This document shows positions 51,299 through 59,563 of a DNA stretch of 64,000 bases, in pieces (within the stretch, counting starts at the first letter, position 1; the number at the start of each line of letters is the position of its first letter). The notes beneath the pieces are model-generated. The model was not told where the DNA came from and made no database searches. It was given only the letters and a program-made list of their open reading frames with translations. The stretch is taken from assembly GCA_964521575.1 (NCBI GenBank), contig CAZFSR010000001.1:248001-312000 (forward strand), read 5' to 3'. The position numbers and the translations under genes were made by a program. This stretch comes from 79-D21 sp964521575. GTDB lineage: Bacteria > Synergistota > Synergistia > Synergistales > 79-D21.

Positions 51299-52495
51299 AT
51301 GAGGGAAATCCTTGCCTTCGAAAGACCGGACGGCAGAGTCGGAATACGGAACCAGGTCCTCGTCATCTCGATGGTGTCCTGTTCCAACACGGTCGTCTCC
51401 AGGATCGCCCAGGCCACGGGAGCGGTACCCATAACCCACGAGTTCGGGTGCGTGGAATTCGAGGAAGACCATAGGCGGACAAAGCTGGCCCTGGTTTCGG
51501 CTGGAACGAACCCGAACGTCTACGGGGTCCTGCTCGTGGGTCTCGGGTGCGAACAGACCTCAATGGCGGACGTGATGCGGGAGGTTTCCGAGGCAGGTAA
51601 GCCCTTGGAGGCCATCCTGATCCAGGACGAGGGCGGGTCGCCGAAGGCGGAAGCCCGTGGGGTCGGGATCGTCAGGAGGCTCCAGGAAGAGGCCGCCCGG
51701 CAGGAACGGGTACCCTGCAGCGCGGGAGGACTCGTCGTGGGCGTCCAGTGCGGCGGGTCCGACTGGACCACCGCGGTGGCGGGCAACACCGTGATCGGGG
51801 CGATGTCGGACCTCGTGATCGCTAACGGCGGCAGCGTCCTCATGTCGGAGGTCATGGGCTTCCCGGGAAGCGAACACATCGTGGCCGCCAACGCGGTCAG
51901 CCGTAAGGTGGGCCTGCAAGTGCTGGACATGGTTTCCAACCTCCGGGCGGAGTACGTCGAACTTTACGGCCAGACCATCGAGGAAGTCAACCCGACGCCA
52001 GGCAACAAGGCGGGAGGCATCACGACTCTCGTGGAGAAATCCATGGGGAATATCAAGAAAATGGGGAAATCTCCGGTCCAGGGGGTACTCCAGCTTGGGG
52101 AGTCGATCCCCCATCCCGGCCTCTGGGTGGTCGACAACCGTGCCCAGGGCCCCGATCCGTTCAATGTGACCGGGTTCGCGATCCAGGGGGCGAACGTGAC
52201 CGTTTTCAGCAGCGGAAGGGGTTCGCCGGTCGGGTGCGCGGTCATGCCCGTTGTCAAGATCACGGGAAACCCGGCGACCTTTAAAAAACTAGAAAGCATC
52301 ACCGATTTCAACGCCGGTGTCGTTGTAGAAGGCCAACCCATACCCGAGACCGGAGCGGCACTATACGATCTGCTCCTGGAAGTGGCCGGAGGAAAACCCA
52401 CGAAATCAGAGATAAACGGGGACTTCGAGTACACGATCCCGAGGGAACCCGCCAGGAAGAAACATCGAGATTGCTGTGTGCATGGAGGCGTTTGA
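51299..52495 (+). CDS. UxaA family large subunit
   Basis: This 398-residue large subunit matches altronate dehydratase/(R)-sulfolactate sulfo-lyase type proteins: VGIRNQVLVISMVSCSNTVV, GLVVGVQCGGSDWTTAVAGN, VIANGGSVLMSEVMGFPGSE, TTLVEKSMGNIKKMGKSPVQ, VTGFAIQGANVTVFSSGRG. Family enzymes eliminate water or sulfite from hydroxy- or sulfo-acids using iron. The start MREILAFERPDG is chosen by homology and position. Function in this operon is inferred to be a second lyase step. The stop is one base before the next start. Confidence 0.85.
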   Translation: MREILAFERPDGRVGIRNQVLVISMVSCSNTVVSRIAQATGAVPITHEFGCVEFEEDHRRTKLALVSAGTNPNVYGVLLVGLGCEQTSMADVMREVSEAGKPLEAILIQDEGGSPKAEARGVGIVRRLQEEAARQERVPCSAGGLVVGVQCGGSDWTTAVAGNTVIGAMSDLVIANGGSVLMSEVMGFPGSEHIVAANAVSRKVGLQVLDMVSNLRAEYVELYGQTIEEVNPTPGNKAGGITTLVEKSMGNIKKMGKSPVQGVLQLGESIPHPGLWVVDNRAQGPDPFNVTGFAIQGANVTVFSSGRGSPVGCAVMPVVKITGNPATFKKLESITDFNAGVVVEGQPIPETGAALYDLLLEVAGGKPTKSEINGDFEYTIPREPARKKHRDCCVHGGV

Positions 52496-52496
52496 C

Positions 52497-54101
52497 GTGT
52501 CCGGAAAAGCGAGGCTGCTGAGCCTGTTCGATGTCCTGGGCCCGATCATGACTGGGCCATCCAGTTCCGCAACGGCCGGGGCCGTCAAGATCGGCCGGAT
52601 GGGGAGGATGTTCCTCGGGGGCCAACCTGAGGAGGTAAACCTGTATTTTATCGAGACGTTCGGCTGCAAGTACCGGGGAAACTCTACCGATGCCGCGGTG
52701 ATCGGCGGTCTCATGGGTTTTACCGTTGATGCCCCGGAGATCAGGAACGCGCGAGAGATCGCGGCCGAGCGGGGCATGAAGGTCACGATCCGGATCAAGC
52801 CCGATGAGCTGCAGTCCCCGGATGCCGGGCCGAAACCGATCACGATCGAGATGGACTTGAGGCGCGGGGGTGACTCGATCCACGCTACGGGGCTTTCGGT
52901 GGGCGGTAGCGAGATCGTCATGTCGGAGGTCGACGGTTTTCAGGTCAGCATCCAGGGCGACGAAAACGGCTTTTTGGTCTTCTCTTCCAACGAAGGGCTC
53001 GAGGGAGACCTGGAAAGCCTTTTCGACAAGAACCTCCTCCGGCTGGAGCGGATCCGGGAAGAGGGAAGGTCCCTTTACGTCGGAACCCTGGAAAGGCCAG
53101 CGTCAGCGATCTCGATTGAAAAAGCGCAGGAGCTTCCAGGAGTGACCAGGGCAGTATCCCTGCAAAACCTTCTCGCCTACCGGCTACACGATTCCGAGCC
53201 TCTTTTCGGGAGCATCGCCGAGATGGTGGCCCTGTGCGAGAGGGAAGGCATCACGATGGCCGACGCGGCCGTTGCCTACGAAAAGAAGCGGAGCGGGATC
53301 TCGGGGGCCGAGGTGCGAAGGATGGCGTCGGAGATCTGGAAGGTGATGAAAGAGTCCGTCGGCCAGGGTATCAAGGGGAAGAACGCGGTACTGAGCGGCC
53401 TTGTTCCGGGTGACGCAGGGTCCCGTTTGGCGCACCGTGCGGAGGAAGGGCGGGCCCTGAGTGGGAAAACGGTCGCGTTGGCGGCGGCCCGGGCGCTGGC
53501 CTGCATGGAATGCGATGCCTGCATGGGCCGGGTCGTGGCTGCTCCCACGGCGGGGGCTGCTGGGGTCATCCCAGGGGCTCTCCTGACGGCCGCCGAAGCG
53601 GTTGAGGCAAGCGAGGAACAGGTGGTGGACGCCCTTCTCGTATCCGCGGCTATCGGGTCAGTGATCGCGCTCTTTGCCCCGGTTTCGGGAACGATGGGCG
53701 GATGCCAGTCCGAGGTCGGCGTGGCTTCGGCCATGACGGCTTCTGCACTGGCCCACCTGGATGGAGGCACGCCCACCCAGGTTGCCCACGCCATGGCGAT
53801 CGCCCTGAAAAACGTCCTGGGGCTCGTCTGTGATCCCGTGGCGGGGGCGGTGGAAGTTCCCTGCATCAAGCGGAACGCCATGGGTGTCGCGAACGCCTTC
53901 GTGGCGGCGGACATGGCACTGGCGGGAATCGAGAGCGCGATCCCGGCTGACGAGGTCATCATGGCGCTCTGCAGCGTACAGAAGCTCCTGCCGGTGGAAC
54001 TGAGGGCCTCGGCCAGGGGCGGGCTTGGCATCACGCCAACGGCTCAGCGTCTGATGGCGGAAAAGATGGCTCGGCTAGCGCGGGAAGCGGCAGGGCAATA
54101 G
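52497..54101 (+). CDS. Fused L-serine-dehydratase-like protein with replaced histidines
   Basis: This 534-residue fusion of the beta (1-~225) and alpha (~235-534) parts of iron-sulfur L-serine dehydratase also has an ACT-like segment at about 135-220 (DGFQVSIQGDENGFLVFSS). The alpha part is typical: GRVVAAPTAGAAGVIPGAL, GTMGGCQSEVGVASAMTA and LVCDPVAGAVEVPCIKRNAM, with three likely cluster cysteines. In the beta part the family motif SSSHT reads SSSAT and GHGTD reads GNSTD, so both histidines are gone. It is unlikely to be an ordinary serine dehydratase. GTG start with GGAGG eight bases before. Confidence 0.82.
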   Translation: MSGKARLLSLFDVLGPIMTGPSSSATAGAVKIGRMGRMFLGGQPEEVNLYFIETFGCKYRGNSTDAAVIGGLMGFTVDAPEIRNAREIAAERGMKVTIRIKPDELQSPDAGPKPITIEMDLRRGGDSIHATGLSVGGSEIVMSEVDGFQVSIQGDENGFLVFSSNEGLEGDLESLFDKNLLRLERIREEGRSLYVGTLERPASAISIEKAQELPGVTRAVSLQNLLAYRLHDSEPLFGSIAEMVALCEREGITMADAAVAYEKKRSGISGAEVRRMASEIWKVMKESVGQGIKGKNAVLSGLVPGDAGSRLAHRAEEGRALSGKTVALAAARALACMECDACMGRVVAAPTAGAAGVIPGALLTAAEAVEASEEQVVDALLVSAAIGSVIALFAPVSGTMGGCQSEVGVASAMTASALAHLDGGTPTQVAHAMAIALKNVLGLVCDPVAGAVEVPCIKRNAMGVANAFVAADMALAGIESAIPADEVIMALCSVQKLLPVELRASARGGLGITPTAQRLMAEKMARLAREAAGQ

Positions 54102-54135
54102 AAGAAAATCACATCTTGAAGGGGAGGGCTGCAAC

Positions 54136-55128
54136 GTGTCGACCGTGTTGTTGAAGCAAGCGGACATCGTCACCCTGATGGACATGAAGGAAGTCGTGGA
54201 GATCGTGGAGAAGACTTTCAAGGGTTTCGGCGAAGGAACGACGATCAACCCGACGAAAGTGGGGTTGGACCTCGGCGAGACGGCTTCATACCCTCCCTAC
54301 CAGGGGTTCATGAACGCCATGCCGGCCTACGTGGGCTGGCTGGATTCCGCGGGCATCAAGTGGGCCGGGGGGTTTCTCGGCGAAAGGAAGAGGATGGGGC
54401 TGCCCTACGTCACGTCCCTCATCCTCCTCATCGATCCGAGGATCGGGAATTTCAAGGCCGTCATGGACGGCGAGTGGATCACGACGATGAGGACCGGGGC
54501 GCAGACGGCCGTGGCCCTGAAGTACCTGCACAGGAAACCGACGATCCGGCTGGGGCTGTACGGGGCGGGTGCGCAGGGACACTCGCAGACCCAGGCTATC
54601 GCTGCGGTTTTCGACATCGAGGAGGTCCGGGTTTACGACGTCAGCCGGGCGGCGGCGGAAAAATATGCCCAGGACATGAAGGACGTCGTGAAGGGGCCGA
54701 TCGTCATCGCGGAAAAGCCCGAGGACGCGGCCTGGGGAGACGCGATCGTGTGCGTGACGCAGTCGAAGGACAAGTTCGTGAAGAACGAGTGGGTGAAGTC
54801 GGGGACGATCGTGTTCCCCATGGGTTCCTACCAGGAAGTGGACGACGACTTCATTCTGTCGGCGGACCGCGTGGTGGTGGATCACGTGGGGCAGTGCCTG
54901 CACCGCGGGGCCCTGAAGGAACTCGTGGAGGCCGGTAAACTGGGCGAGTCCGACATCGACGCGACGATCGGAGAAGTCGTGGCCGGGAAAAAGCCCGGGC
55001 GGGTTTCCGAAACCGACCGCATCCTGTGCATCCCCATCGGGACAGGGGCCATGGACATCGCGGTGGCGACCGTCATCCTGGAGCGGGCGAAGGCGAAGGG
55101 CCTAGGCGGTTCCTTCGATTTCGTGTAG
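54136..55128 (+). CDS. Ornithine cyclodeaminase/mu-crystallin family protein
   Basis: This 330-residue enzyme has the N-terminal LLKQADIVTLMDMKEVVEIV, GEWITTMRTGAQTAVALKYL and the Rossmann segment LGLYGAGAQGHSQTQAIA. Members are NAD(P)-dependent imine reductases or amino-acid dehydrogenases as well as true cyclodeaminases. In this operon an imine/amino-acid interconversion is most plausible; the exact substrate is unknown. GTG start after GGGAGGG. A terminator follows, ending the core operon. Confidence 0.87.
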   Translation: MSTVLLKQADIVTLMDMKEVVEIVEKTFKGFGEGTTINPTKVGLDLGETASYPPYQGFMNAMPAYVGWLDSAGIKWAGGFLGERKRMGLPYVTSLILLIDPRIGNFKAVMDGEWITTMRTGAQTAVALKYLHRKPTIRLGLYGAGAQGHSQTQAIAAVFDIEEVRVYDVSRAAAEKYAQDMKDVVKGPIVIAEKPEDAAWGDAIVCVTQSKDKFVKNEWVKSGTIVFPMGSYQEVDDDFILSADRVVVDHVGQCLHRGALKELVEAGKLGESDIDATIGEVVAGKKPGRVSETDRILCIPIGTGAMDIAVATVILERAKAKGLGGSFDFV

Positions 55129-55160
55129 GCCTCGGTTTTTAAGGTTCACTGGGTGACCCG

Positions 55161-55195
55161 GGACGGGGCGGTTTCAGCCGCTCCGTCCTTTTTTT
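55161..55195 (+). terminator. Rho-independent terminator ending the core operon
   Basis: GGACGGGGCGG pairs with CCGCTCCGTCC (one G-T pair) around TTTCAG and is followed by seven T residues. Confidence 0.88.
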
Positions 55196-55315
55196 ACGGC
55201 TTGTGGCGAGGCCGCTCCCAAGGGCGGGAAGCGGATTGGATTACAATGGAGACGGCCCGGGCCTGGACGGCAGCCACAGAACCCCGGGCCTCCATCTGAA
55301 CGGGGAGGGATTTTT

Positions 55316-56464
55316 TTGAAAGCTCTTGTCCTGGGGTGCGGCCTTATCGGGAGCACAATCGCCCTGGACCTGTCCAGGGATTTTGACGTCACCGTGATGG
55401 ACCCGTCGGTAAAGAGCCTGGACTGGATCCGCAAAAGGGCCGGCGTGAAGGCGATCCAGGCTTCGGCAGCGAATTTCGGCGTGCTGGACGAGGCCGCGGC
55501 TTCGGCCGACATCACCTGCGTGGCGCTTCCCTGCGCCTTCGAGGGACCCGTCATGCGCCGGCTCATCGAGACGGGACAGGACTTCTGCTCGCCCTCGGGT
55601 TACCTGAACGGAGAAGGGCTCGACGACCTGGCCAGGAAGCACGGCGTGACGGCGGTTTTTGACATGGGCGTGGCCCCCGGGATGTCGAACTATCTCGTCG
55701 CCAGAGGGGCTGCTTCCCTGGACGAGCTGGACGAGGGCAAGATCTACGTGGGCGGCATTCCCGACAAGCTCGATCCCCCCTTCAACTACCGGACGGTTTT
55801 TTGCCTCGCCGACACGCTCACCGAGTACGTCTTCCCGGCTCACCACGTCGAAAACGGCAGGAAGGTCGCCGCGGAGGCCCTCAGTGGGCTCGAGCATGTC
55901 GAGTTTCCCGGTCTCGGCACCCTGGAGGCGTTCTTCACGGACGGCCTCCGTTCGGGTGCGGACAACATCAGGGGGCGGGTCGTCTTCGAGAAGACGCTGC
56001 GTTACCCCGGCTACGCCGAGCAGATGAAGCTCCTCCGCCACATGGGCCTGTTCGATGCCGAGCCGGTCGAGGTGGACGGGGTGAAGGTCTCGCCGCGCGC
56101 CGTGGCGAGCGCCCTGCTGGGTCCCCTCTGGAGGCTGGCGCCGGAGAAGGGCGAGGCAGACCTGACGGTCATGAGAGTCATCGCGAAAGGACCGAACGGC
56201 GGCGACACGGTAACCTACACCTGGGAACTTTTTGATCGGCTGGACGAAACGACGGGTATCCACTCCATGGCCAGGACGACCGCCTTCCCCTGCGCAATCA
56301 CCGCCAGGGCCATCGTCGGCGGCATGGTCACGAAAAAGGGGTTCGTTGCCCCGGAGATGCTTGCAGACAACGAACCCTTCTACGATTACCTCATGTCAGG
56401 GTTGAAAGAGCGCGGAGTTCAGTTTAGCGAAACCGTCTGCGTGGAGCGTGGCAGAAGAGAATAG
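55316..56464 (+). CDS. Saccharopine dehydrogenase-like NAD(P)-dependent oxidoreductase (paralogue of 12910-14073)
   Basis: This 382-residue enzyme begins KALVLGCGLIGSTIALDLSR and has the internal MGVAPGMSNYLVARGAASLD and DPPFNYRTVFCLADTLTEYV segments that match the paralogue near the dnaA region. The TTG start follows GGGGAGGGA by seven bases. It lies 120 bases behind the operon terminator, with its own transcript probable. Likely an amino-acid or imino-acid dehydrogenase. It stands before the racemase gene, with palindrome copy C between. Confidence 0.83.
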   Translation: MKALVLGCGLIGSTIALDLSRDFDVTVMDPSVKSLDWIRKRAGVKAIQASAANFGVLDEAAASADITCVALPCAFEGPVMRRLIETGQDFCSPSGYLNGEGLDDLARKHGVTAVFDMGVAPGMSNYLVARGAASLDELDEGKIYVGGIPDKLDPPFNYRTVFCLADTLTEYVFPAHHVENGRKVAAEALSGLEHVEFPGLGTLEAFFTDGLRSGADNIRGRVVFEKTLRYPGYAEQMKLLRHMGLFDAEPVEVDGVKVSPRAVASALLGPLWRLAPEKGEADLTVMRVIAKGPNGGDTVTYTWELFDRLDETTGIHSMARTTAFPCAITARAIVGGMVTKKGFVAPEMLADNEPFYDYLMSGLKERGVQFSETVCVERGRRE

Positions 56465-56473
56465 GGCGAGGAG

Positions 56474-56533
56474 GGGGTCAGACCTTGAATTCGACCGTAT
56501 GTATACATACGGTCGAATTCAAGGTCTGACCCC
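56474..56533. repeat. Dispersed palindromic repeat, copy C (perfect 60-bp palindrome)
   Basis: Bases 56474-56503 are the exact complement of 56504-56533 with no loop. The outer part is GGGGTCAGACCTTGAAT and the inner part TCGACCGTATGTA. It starts ten bases after the dehydrogenase stop and ends just before the SD of the racemase-like gene, so it may affect its translation. Confidence 0.92.
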
Positions 56534-56554
56534 AGAAGAAAAGGGGTGAAGCGG

Positions 56555-57619
56555 TTGTATCCACGGCTTGTGATCGATCCGCAAAAGGTCCGGGAGAACG
56601 CGGCGGAGGTGGTCCGGCGCGCGGGGAAGCTGGGGATCCGGGTGTTCGGCGTCACGAAGGGGTTCTGCGCGGACCCGGTGGTGGCGCGGGCCATGGTGGA
56701 AGGGGGCTGCGGCGTCCTCATGGACAGCCGGGTGAAGAACCTCCGGCGCCTGCGGGAGGCCGGATTCACGAATTCCCTCATGCTGCTGCGGATCCCGATG
56801 ATGTCGGAGCTGGAGGATCTGGTGGAGGTGGCGGACGGGACGGTGATCTCGATGCCGGAGACCGTTCTCGCCCTCGAGAAGGCCTGCGAAGCCGCCGGGA
56901 AGTCGATGGACGTGATGGTGATGGCGGACGTGGGCGACCTCCGCGAGGGACTCTGGCCGGACGAGATGGAGGCCATGGGGAAGACGCTGGCCTCCTGCCG
57001 GCGGGTCCGCTGCATGGGCGTCGGCACCAACATCGGCTGTTTCGGCGGGGTGCTGCCCACTCCGGAGAACATGAACCTGCTGGTCGAATGCCGGGACCGG
57101 CTGGCCGAGGGTCTGGGCCGTTCCGTCGAGGTCGTCTCCGGGGGAGCCACTTCGTCGCTCGAGCTGGTGGATAACGGGGAAATGCCGAAGGGGATCAACA
57201 ACCTCCGGGTCGGCGAGGCGATCCTCCTGGGCTTCAACACGGGCCGGATGCAGGCGATTCCCGGCCTTCACAGGGACGCCTTCGTCCTGGAGGCGGAGGT
57301 CGTGGAGGTGCGGGTCAAGCCGAGCCAGCCGATCGGGCTCATCGGGGCGGACGCGTTCGGGAAGGTGCCGGTTTTCGAGGACCGGGGGCGACGCCTTCGG
57401 GCGATCGCGGCGGTGGGCAAGCAGGATGCAAAGGTCGACGGGCTGGCGCCCCTGGATCCCGGGATCACCGTGCTGGGGGCCTCGAGCGACCATCTCACGC
57501 TGGACGTCCAGGATTGCCCCACTCCCCCCGTCTTGGGCGGAGTCGTGCGCTTCACCCTGGACTACGGCGCCATGCTCGCCCTGACCACGTCGGCCTACGT
57601 GGAAAAGGCCTACGCCTGA
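56555..57619 (+). CDS. Alanine-racemase-fold PLP enzyme (amino-acid racemase, YhfX/ornithine-racemase-like)
   Basis: This 354-residue PLP-barrel enzyme begins YPRLVIDPQKVRENAAEVVR and carries the catalytic lysine in VFGVTKGFCADPVVARAMVE. The region VSGGATSSLELVDNGEMPKG, then INNLRVGEAILLG, and a C-terminal DYGAMLALTTSAYVEK match alanine/ornithine-racemase relatives. TTG start behind GGGGTGA; a GTG nine bases earlier is possible. It probably interconverts D- and L-forms of the operon substrate or product. Terminator follows. Confidence 0.82.
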   Translation: MYPRLVIDPQKVRENAAEVVRRAGKLGIRVFGVTKGFCADPVVARAMVEGGCGVLMDSRVKNLRRLREAGFTNSLMLLRIPMMSELEDLVEVADGTVISMPETVLALEKACEAAGKSMDVMVMADVGDLREGLWPDEMEAMGKTLASCRRVRCMGVGTNIGCFGGVLPTPENMNLLVECRDRLAEGLGRSVEVVSGGATSSLELVDNGEMPKGINNLRVGEAILLGFNTGRMQAIPGLHRDAFVLEAEVVEVRVKPSQPIGLIGADAFGKVPVFEDRGRRLRAIAAVGKQDAKVDGLAPLDPGITVLGASSDHLTLDVQDCPTPPVLGGVVRFTLDYGAMLALTTSAYVEKAYA

Positions 57620-57625
57620 AAAACA

Positions 57626-57659
57626 AGGGCCGGATCCCGGACATCCAGGATCCGGCCCT
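57626..57659. terminator. Terminator between convergent genes
   Basis: AGGGCCGGATCC pairs perfectly with GGATCCGGCCCT around a ten-base loop, with A-rich and T-containing flanks. Confidence 0.8.
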
Positions 57660-57663
57660 GCCT

Positions 57664-58068
57664 TTAGTAGTTGACGACCCTCGGGAGTTTCTTTGCCTGC
57701 TCGACCCACTCCTTCACCCGGTTGATCGAGGGCAGCTGGCGAACTTTCTTCGATTTCTCGTTCACCTCGACCATCTTCTGGAGAAGGTTATCGGGTTTTC
57801 TTTGCGCGAGCTCCGGGACCGTGTCGACCCCGGCAGCCTCCAGCAGTTCGGCGTATTGCGCGCCGATCCCCTTGACGCGGAAGAGGTCCACGTGGTTGAC
57901 CCACTTCAGGATCTGGCTGGCCGGGATTTTCGTCATCTTGGCCATTTCCTCGCGCCCCTTCGGGGTCGCACCCTTTTCGAGCAGGCATTCCGTCGTGGTG
58001 ATGCCGGCTTCCTCCAATTTTTTCGCGTAAGCCTCTCCGATTCCCTCGACTCTCTGCAGCTTGGCCAT
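57664..58068 (-). CDS. DUF4332 (helix-hairpin-helix) protein
   Basis: This 134-residue protein has two helix-hairpin-helix-like repeats: VEGIGEAYAKKLEEAGITTT near the N-terminus and VKGIGAQYAELLEAAGVDTV in the middle. This is the DUF4332 layout, a fold usually able to touch nucleic acid. The C-terminal tail is basic and helical. No partner is visible; it is convergent with the racemase gene and divergent from the serpin. Confidence 0.85.
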   Translation of the reverse strand: MAKLQRVEGIGEAYAKKLEEAGITTTECLLEKGATPKGREEMAKMTKIPASQILKWVNHVDLFRVKGIGAQYAELLEAAGVDTVPELAQRKPDNLLQKMVEVNEKSKKVRQLPSINRVKEWVEQAKKLPRVVNY

Positions 58069-58107
58069 TTCACCAACCTCCTTAATATGACGTGGCAGTC
58101 TAATGCC

Positions 58108-58136
58108 ATGTTATTCCTTTATCATTGATAATTCAA
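58108..58136 (-). promoter_or_regulatory. Candidate promoter of the DUF4332 gene
   Basis: On the minus strand TTGAAT (58136-58131) and TAACAT (58113-58108), spaced 17, each have four of six consensus bases. It lies 40 bases before the start codon. A perfect TATAAT at 58163-58168 on the plus strand may serve the serpin gene. Confidence 0.35.
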
Positions 58137-58258
58137 CCCGGGCATAGGGCTGCTTCCTTCCGTATAATGGCGGATACGGGACGGCTTTTCGCGGGATAAA
58201 ATGAAATAAAGGCGAAAGGCTTTGCATCGCCTGTCCTCGTTTAGAGGGGGTGTCTTTC

Positions 58259-59515
58259 TTGAAGAGGAATCTTTTTGTTTTGCTGGTCGCGGGTTTTTGC
58301 CTGTGGGGCGCCTTTCCCGGGAACCTGGCCAGCGCCGCGGTCCCGGCGGCAGGGTGCTCCGCCGCTCCAGTCGTGCCGGAAGAAGCCGTGAGAAAAGCGG
58401 TCAACCGATTTGCGGCCGGCCTTCTGCAGCTCTCCGCTGAAAATAAACCGGGCAACCTCATGGTTTCCCCGGCCTCGGTCCACCTGGCGCTTTCCATGAC
58501 GGCCAACGGAGCCGAGGGTAAAACGAAGGCGGCGATGCTGGAAGTTCTGGCCGGCCGGGGGCTGTCCATCGACCGGCTCAACAAGGCGAGTCGCGACTGG
58601 GCTGCCCTTCTCTCCCGGACTGGGGAAAAGACGACCCTGGGAATCGCCAACTCGATCTGGCTCGACAAGGGATACGTTCCTTCCAAATCCTTCCTGCAGC
58701 GCAATAGGGACTTTTTCGGTGCCGATGCCCGCAGTCTCGATTTCAGGGCCAAGGAAGCCCCGGGGGTCGTCAACGCCTGGGTGAAGAACGCCACCCGCGG
58801 CACGATCGAGAAGATCATCGAGTCGATCCGCCGGGACGAGGTGCTGTTCCTGGTCAACGCGGTTTACTTCAAGTCCGACTGGCAGGTTCCGTTCGACAGA
58901 AGCGAGACCCGCAGGGAGGTTTTCCACGCGCCGGGCGGAGACGTCGAAACGGATTTCATGCACCGGACGGGCAGGATGAACTTCCTCTCGGGCCGGGGAA
59001 CGACGGGAGTCGCCCTTCCCTACGACAAAGACGGGCGGTTCGCATTTTTTGCCCTTCTGCCGGACGGCAACGCCACTCCGAGGGAATGGCTGGCGAAACA
59101 GGACCCGTCGGCCCTTTTCGGCGGCATCGCCGGGATGATGGCCCCAAAGCCGGGCCTTGAGGTGCAGCTGGCCCTGCCGAAGTTCGAGTCGCGCTACGAG
59201 GACACCCTGGAGGACGAGCTGGCGCGGCTGGGAATGGGGATCGCCTTCGATCCCGCCCGGGCGGATTTTTCCGGGATGAGCGCGCATCGCACGAAAGACC
59301 TTTTCATCGGGGCGGTCCGGCACAAGACCTTTGTCCGGGTCGACGAAAAGGGAACCGAGGCCGCAGCGGTGACCTCCGTGGGTATGCGGATGACGAGCCT
59401 GCCGGCGGTCGACCGGACGATTTCCTTCGACAGGCCTTTTCTCTACGGCATCATGGACATGAAGGCCGGTATCCCGCTTTTCGTCGGGATCATGGAGAAC
59501 CCGGCGGCGAAGTGA
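58259..59515 (+). CDS. Exported serpin family protease inhibitor
   Basis: This 418-residue protein has a signal peptide (MKRNLFVLLVAGFCLWGAFP region) ending near ASA and a full serpin fold. Marks are NLMVSPASVHLALSMTANGA, LFLVNAVYFKSDWQVPFD, PYDKDGRFAFFALLP, the hinge DEKGTEAAAVTSVG, and the C-terminal signature FDRPFLYGIMD. The hinge keeps small residues, which favours an inhibitory serpin. The reactive loop follows as MRMTSLPAVD. TTG start after GAGGGGG. Bacterial serpins are scattered, so transfer is likely. Confidence 0.92.
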   Translation: MKRNLFVLLVAGFCLWGAFPGNLASAAVPAAGCSAAPVVPEEAVRKAVNRFAAGLLQLSAENKPGNLMVSPASVHLALSMTANGAEGKTKAAMLEVLAGRGLSIDRLNKASRDWAALLSRTGEKTTLGIANSIWLDKGYVPSKSFLQRNRDFFGADARSLDFRAKEAPGVVNAWVKNATRGTIEKIIESIRRDEVLFLVNAVYFKSDWQVPFDRSETRREVFHAPGGDVETDFMHRTGRMNFLSGRGTTGVALPYDKDGRFAFFALLPDGNATPREWLAKQDPSALFGGIAGMMAPKPGLEVQLALPKFESRYEDTLEDELARLGMGIAFDPARADFSGMSAHRTKDLFIGAVRHKTFVRVDEKGTEAAAVTSVGMRMTSLPAVDRTISFDRPFLYGIMDMKAGIPLFVGIMENPAAK

Positions 59516-59520
59516 ACCAT

Positions 59521-59554
59521 AAGAAGGGGCTCCCGACACCGGGAGCCCCTTCTT
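59521..59554. terminator. Bidirectional terminator between serpin and stress-protein genes
   Basis: A 15-bp stem AAGAAGGGGCTCCCG/CGGGAGCCCCTTCTT surrounds the loop ACAC. Confidence 0.9.
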
Positions 59555-59563
59555 GCGGCTTCG

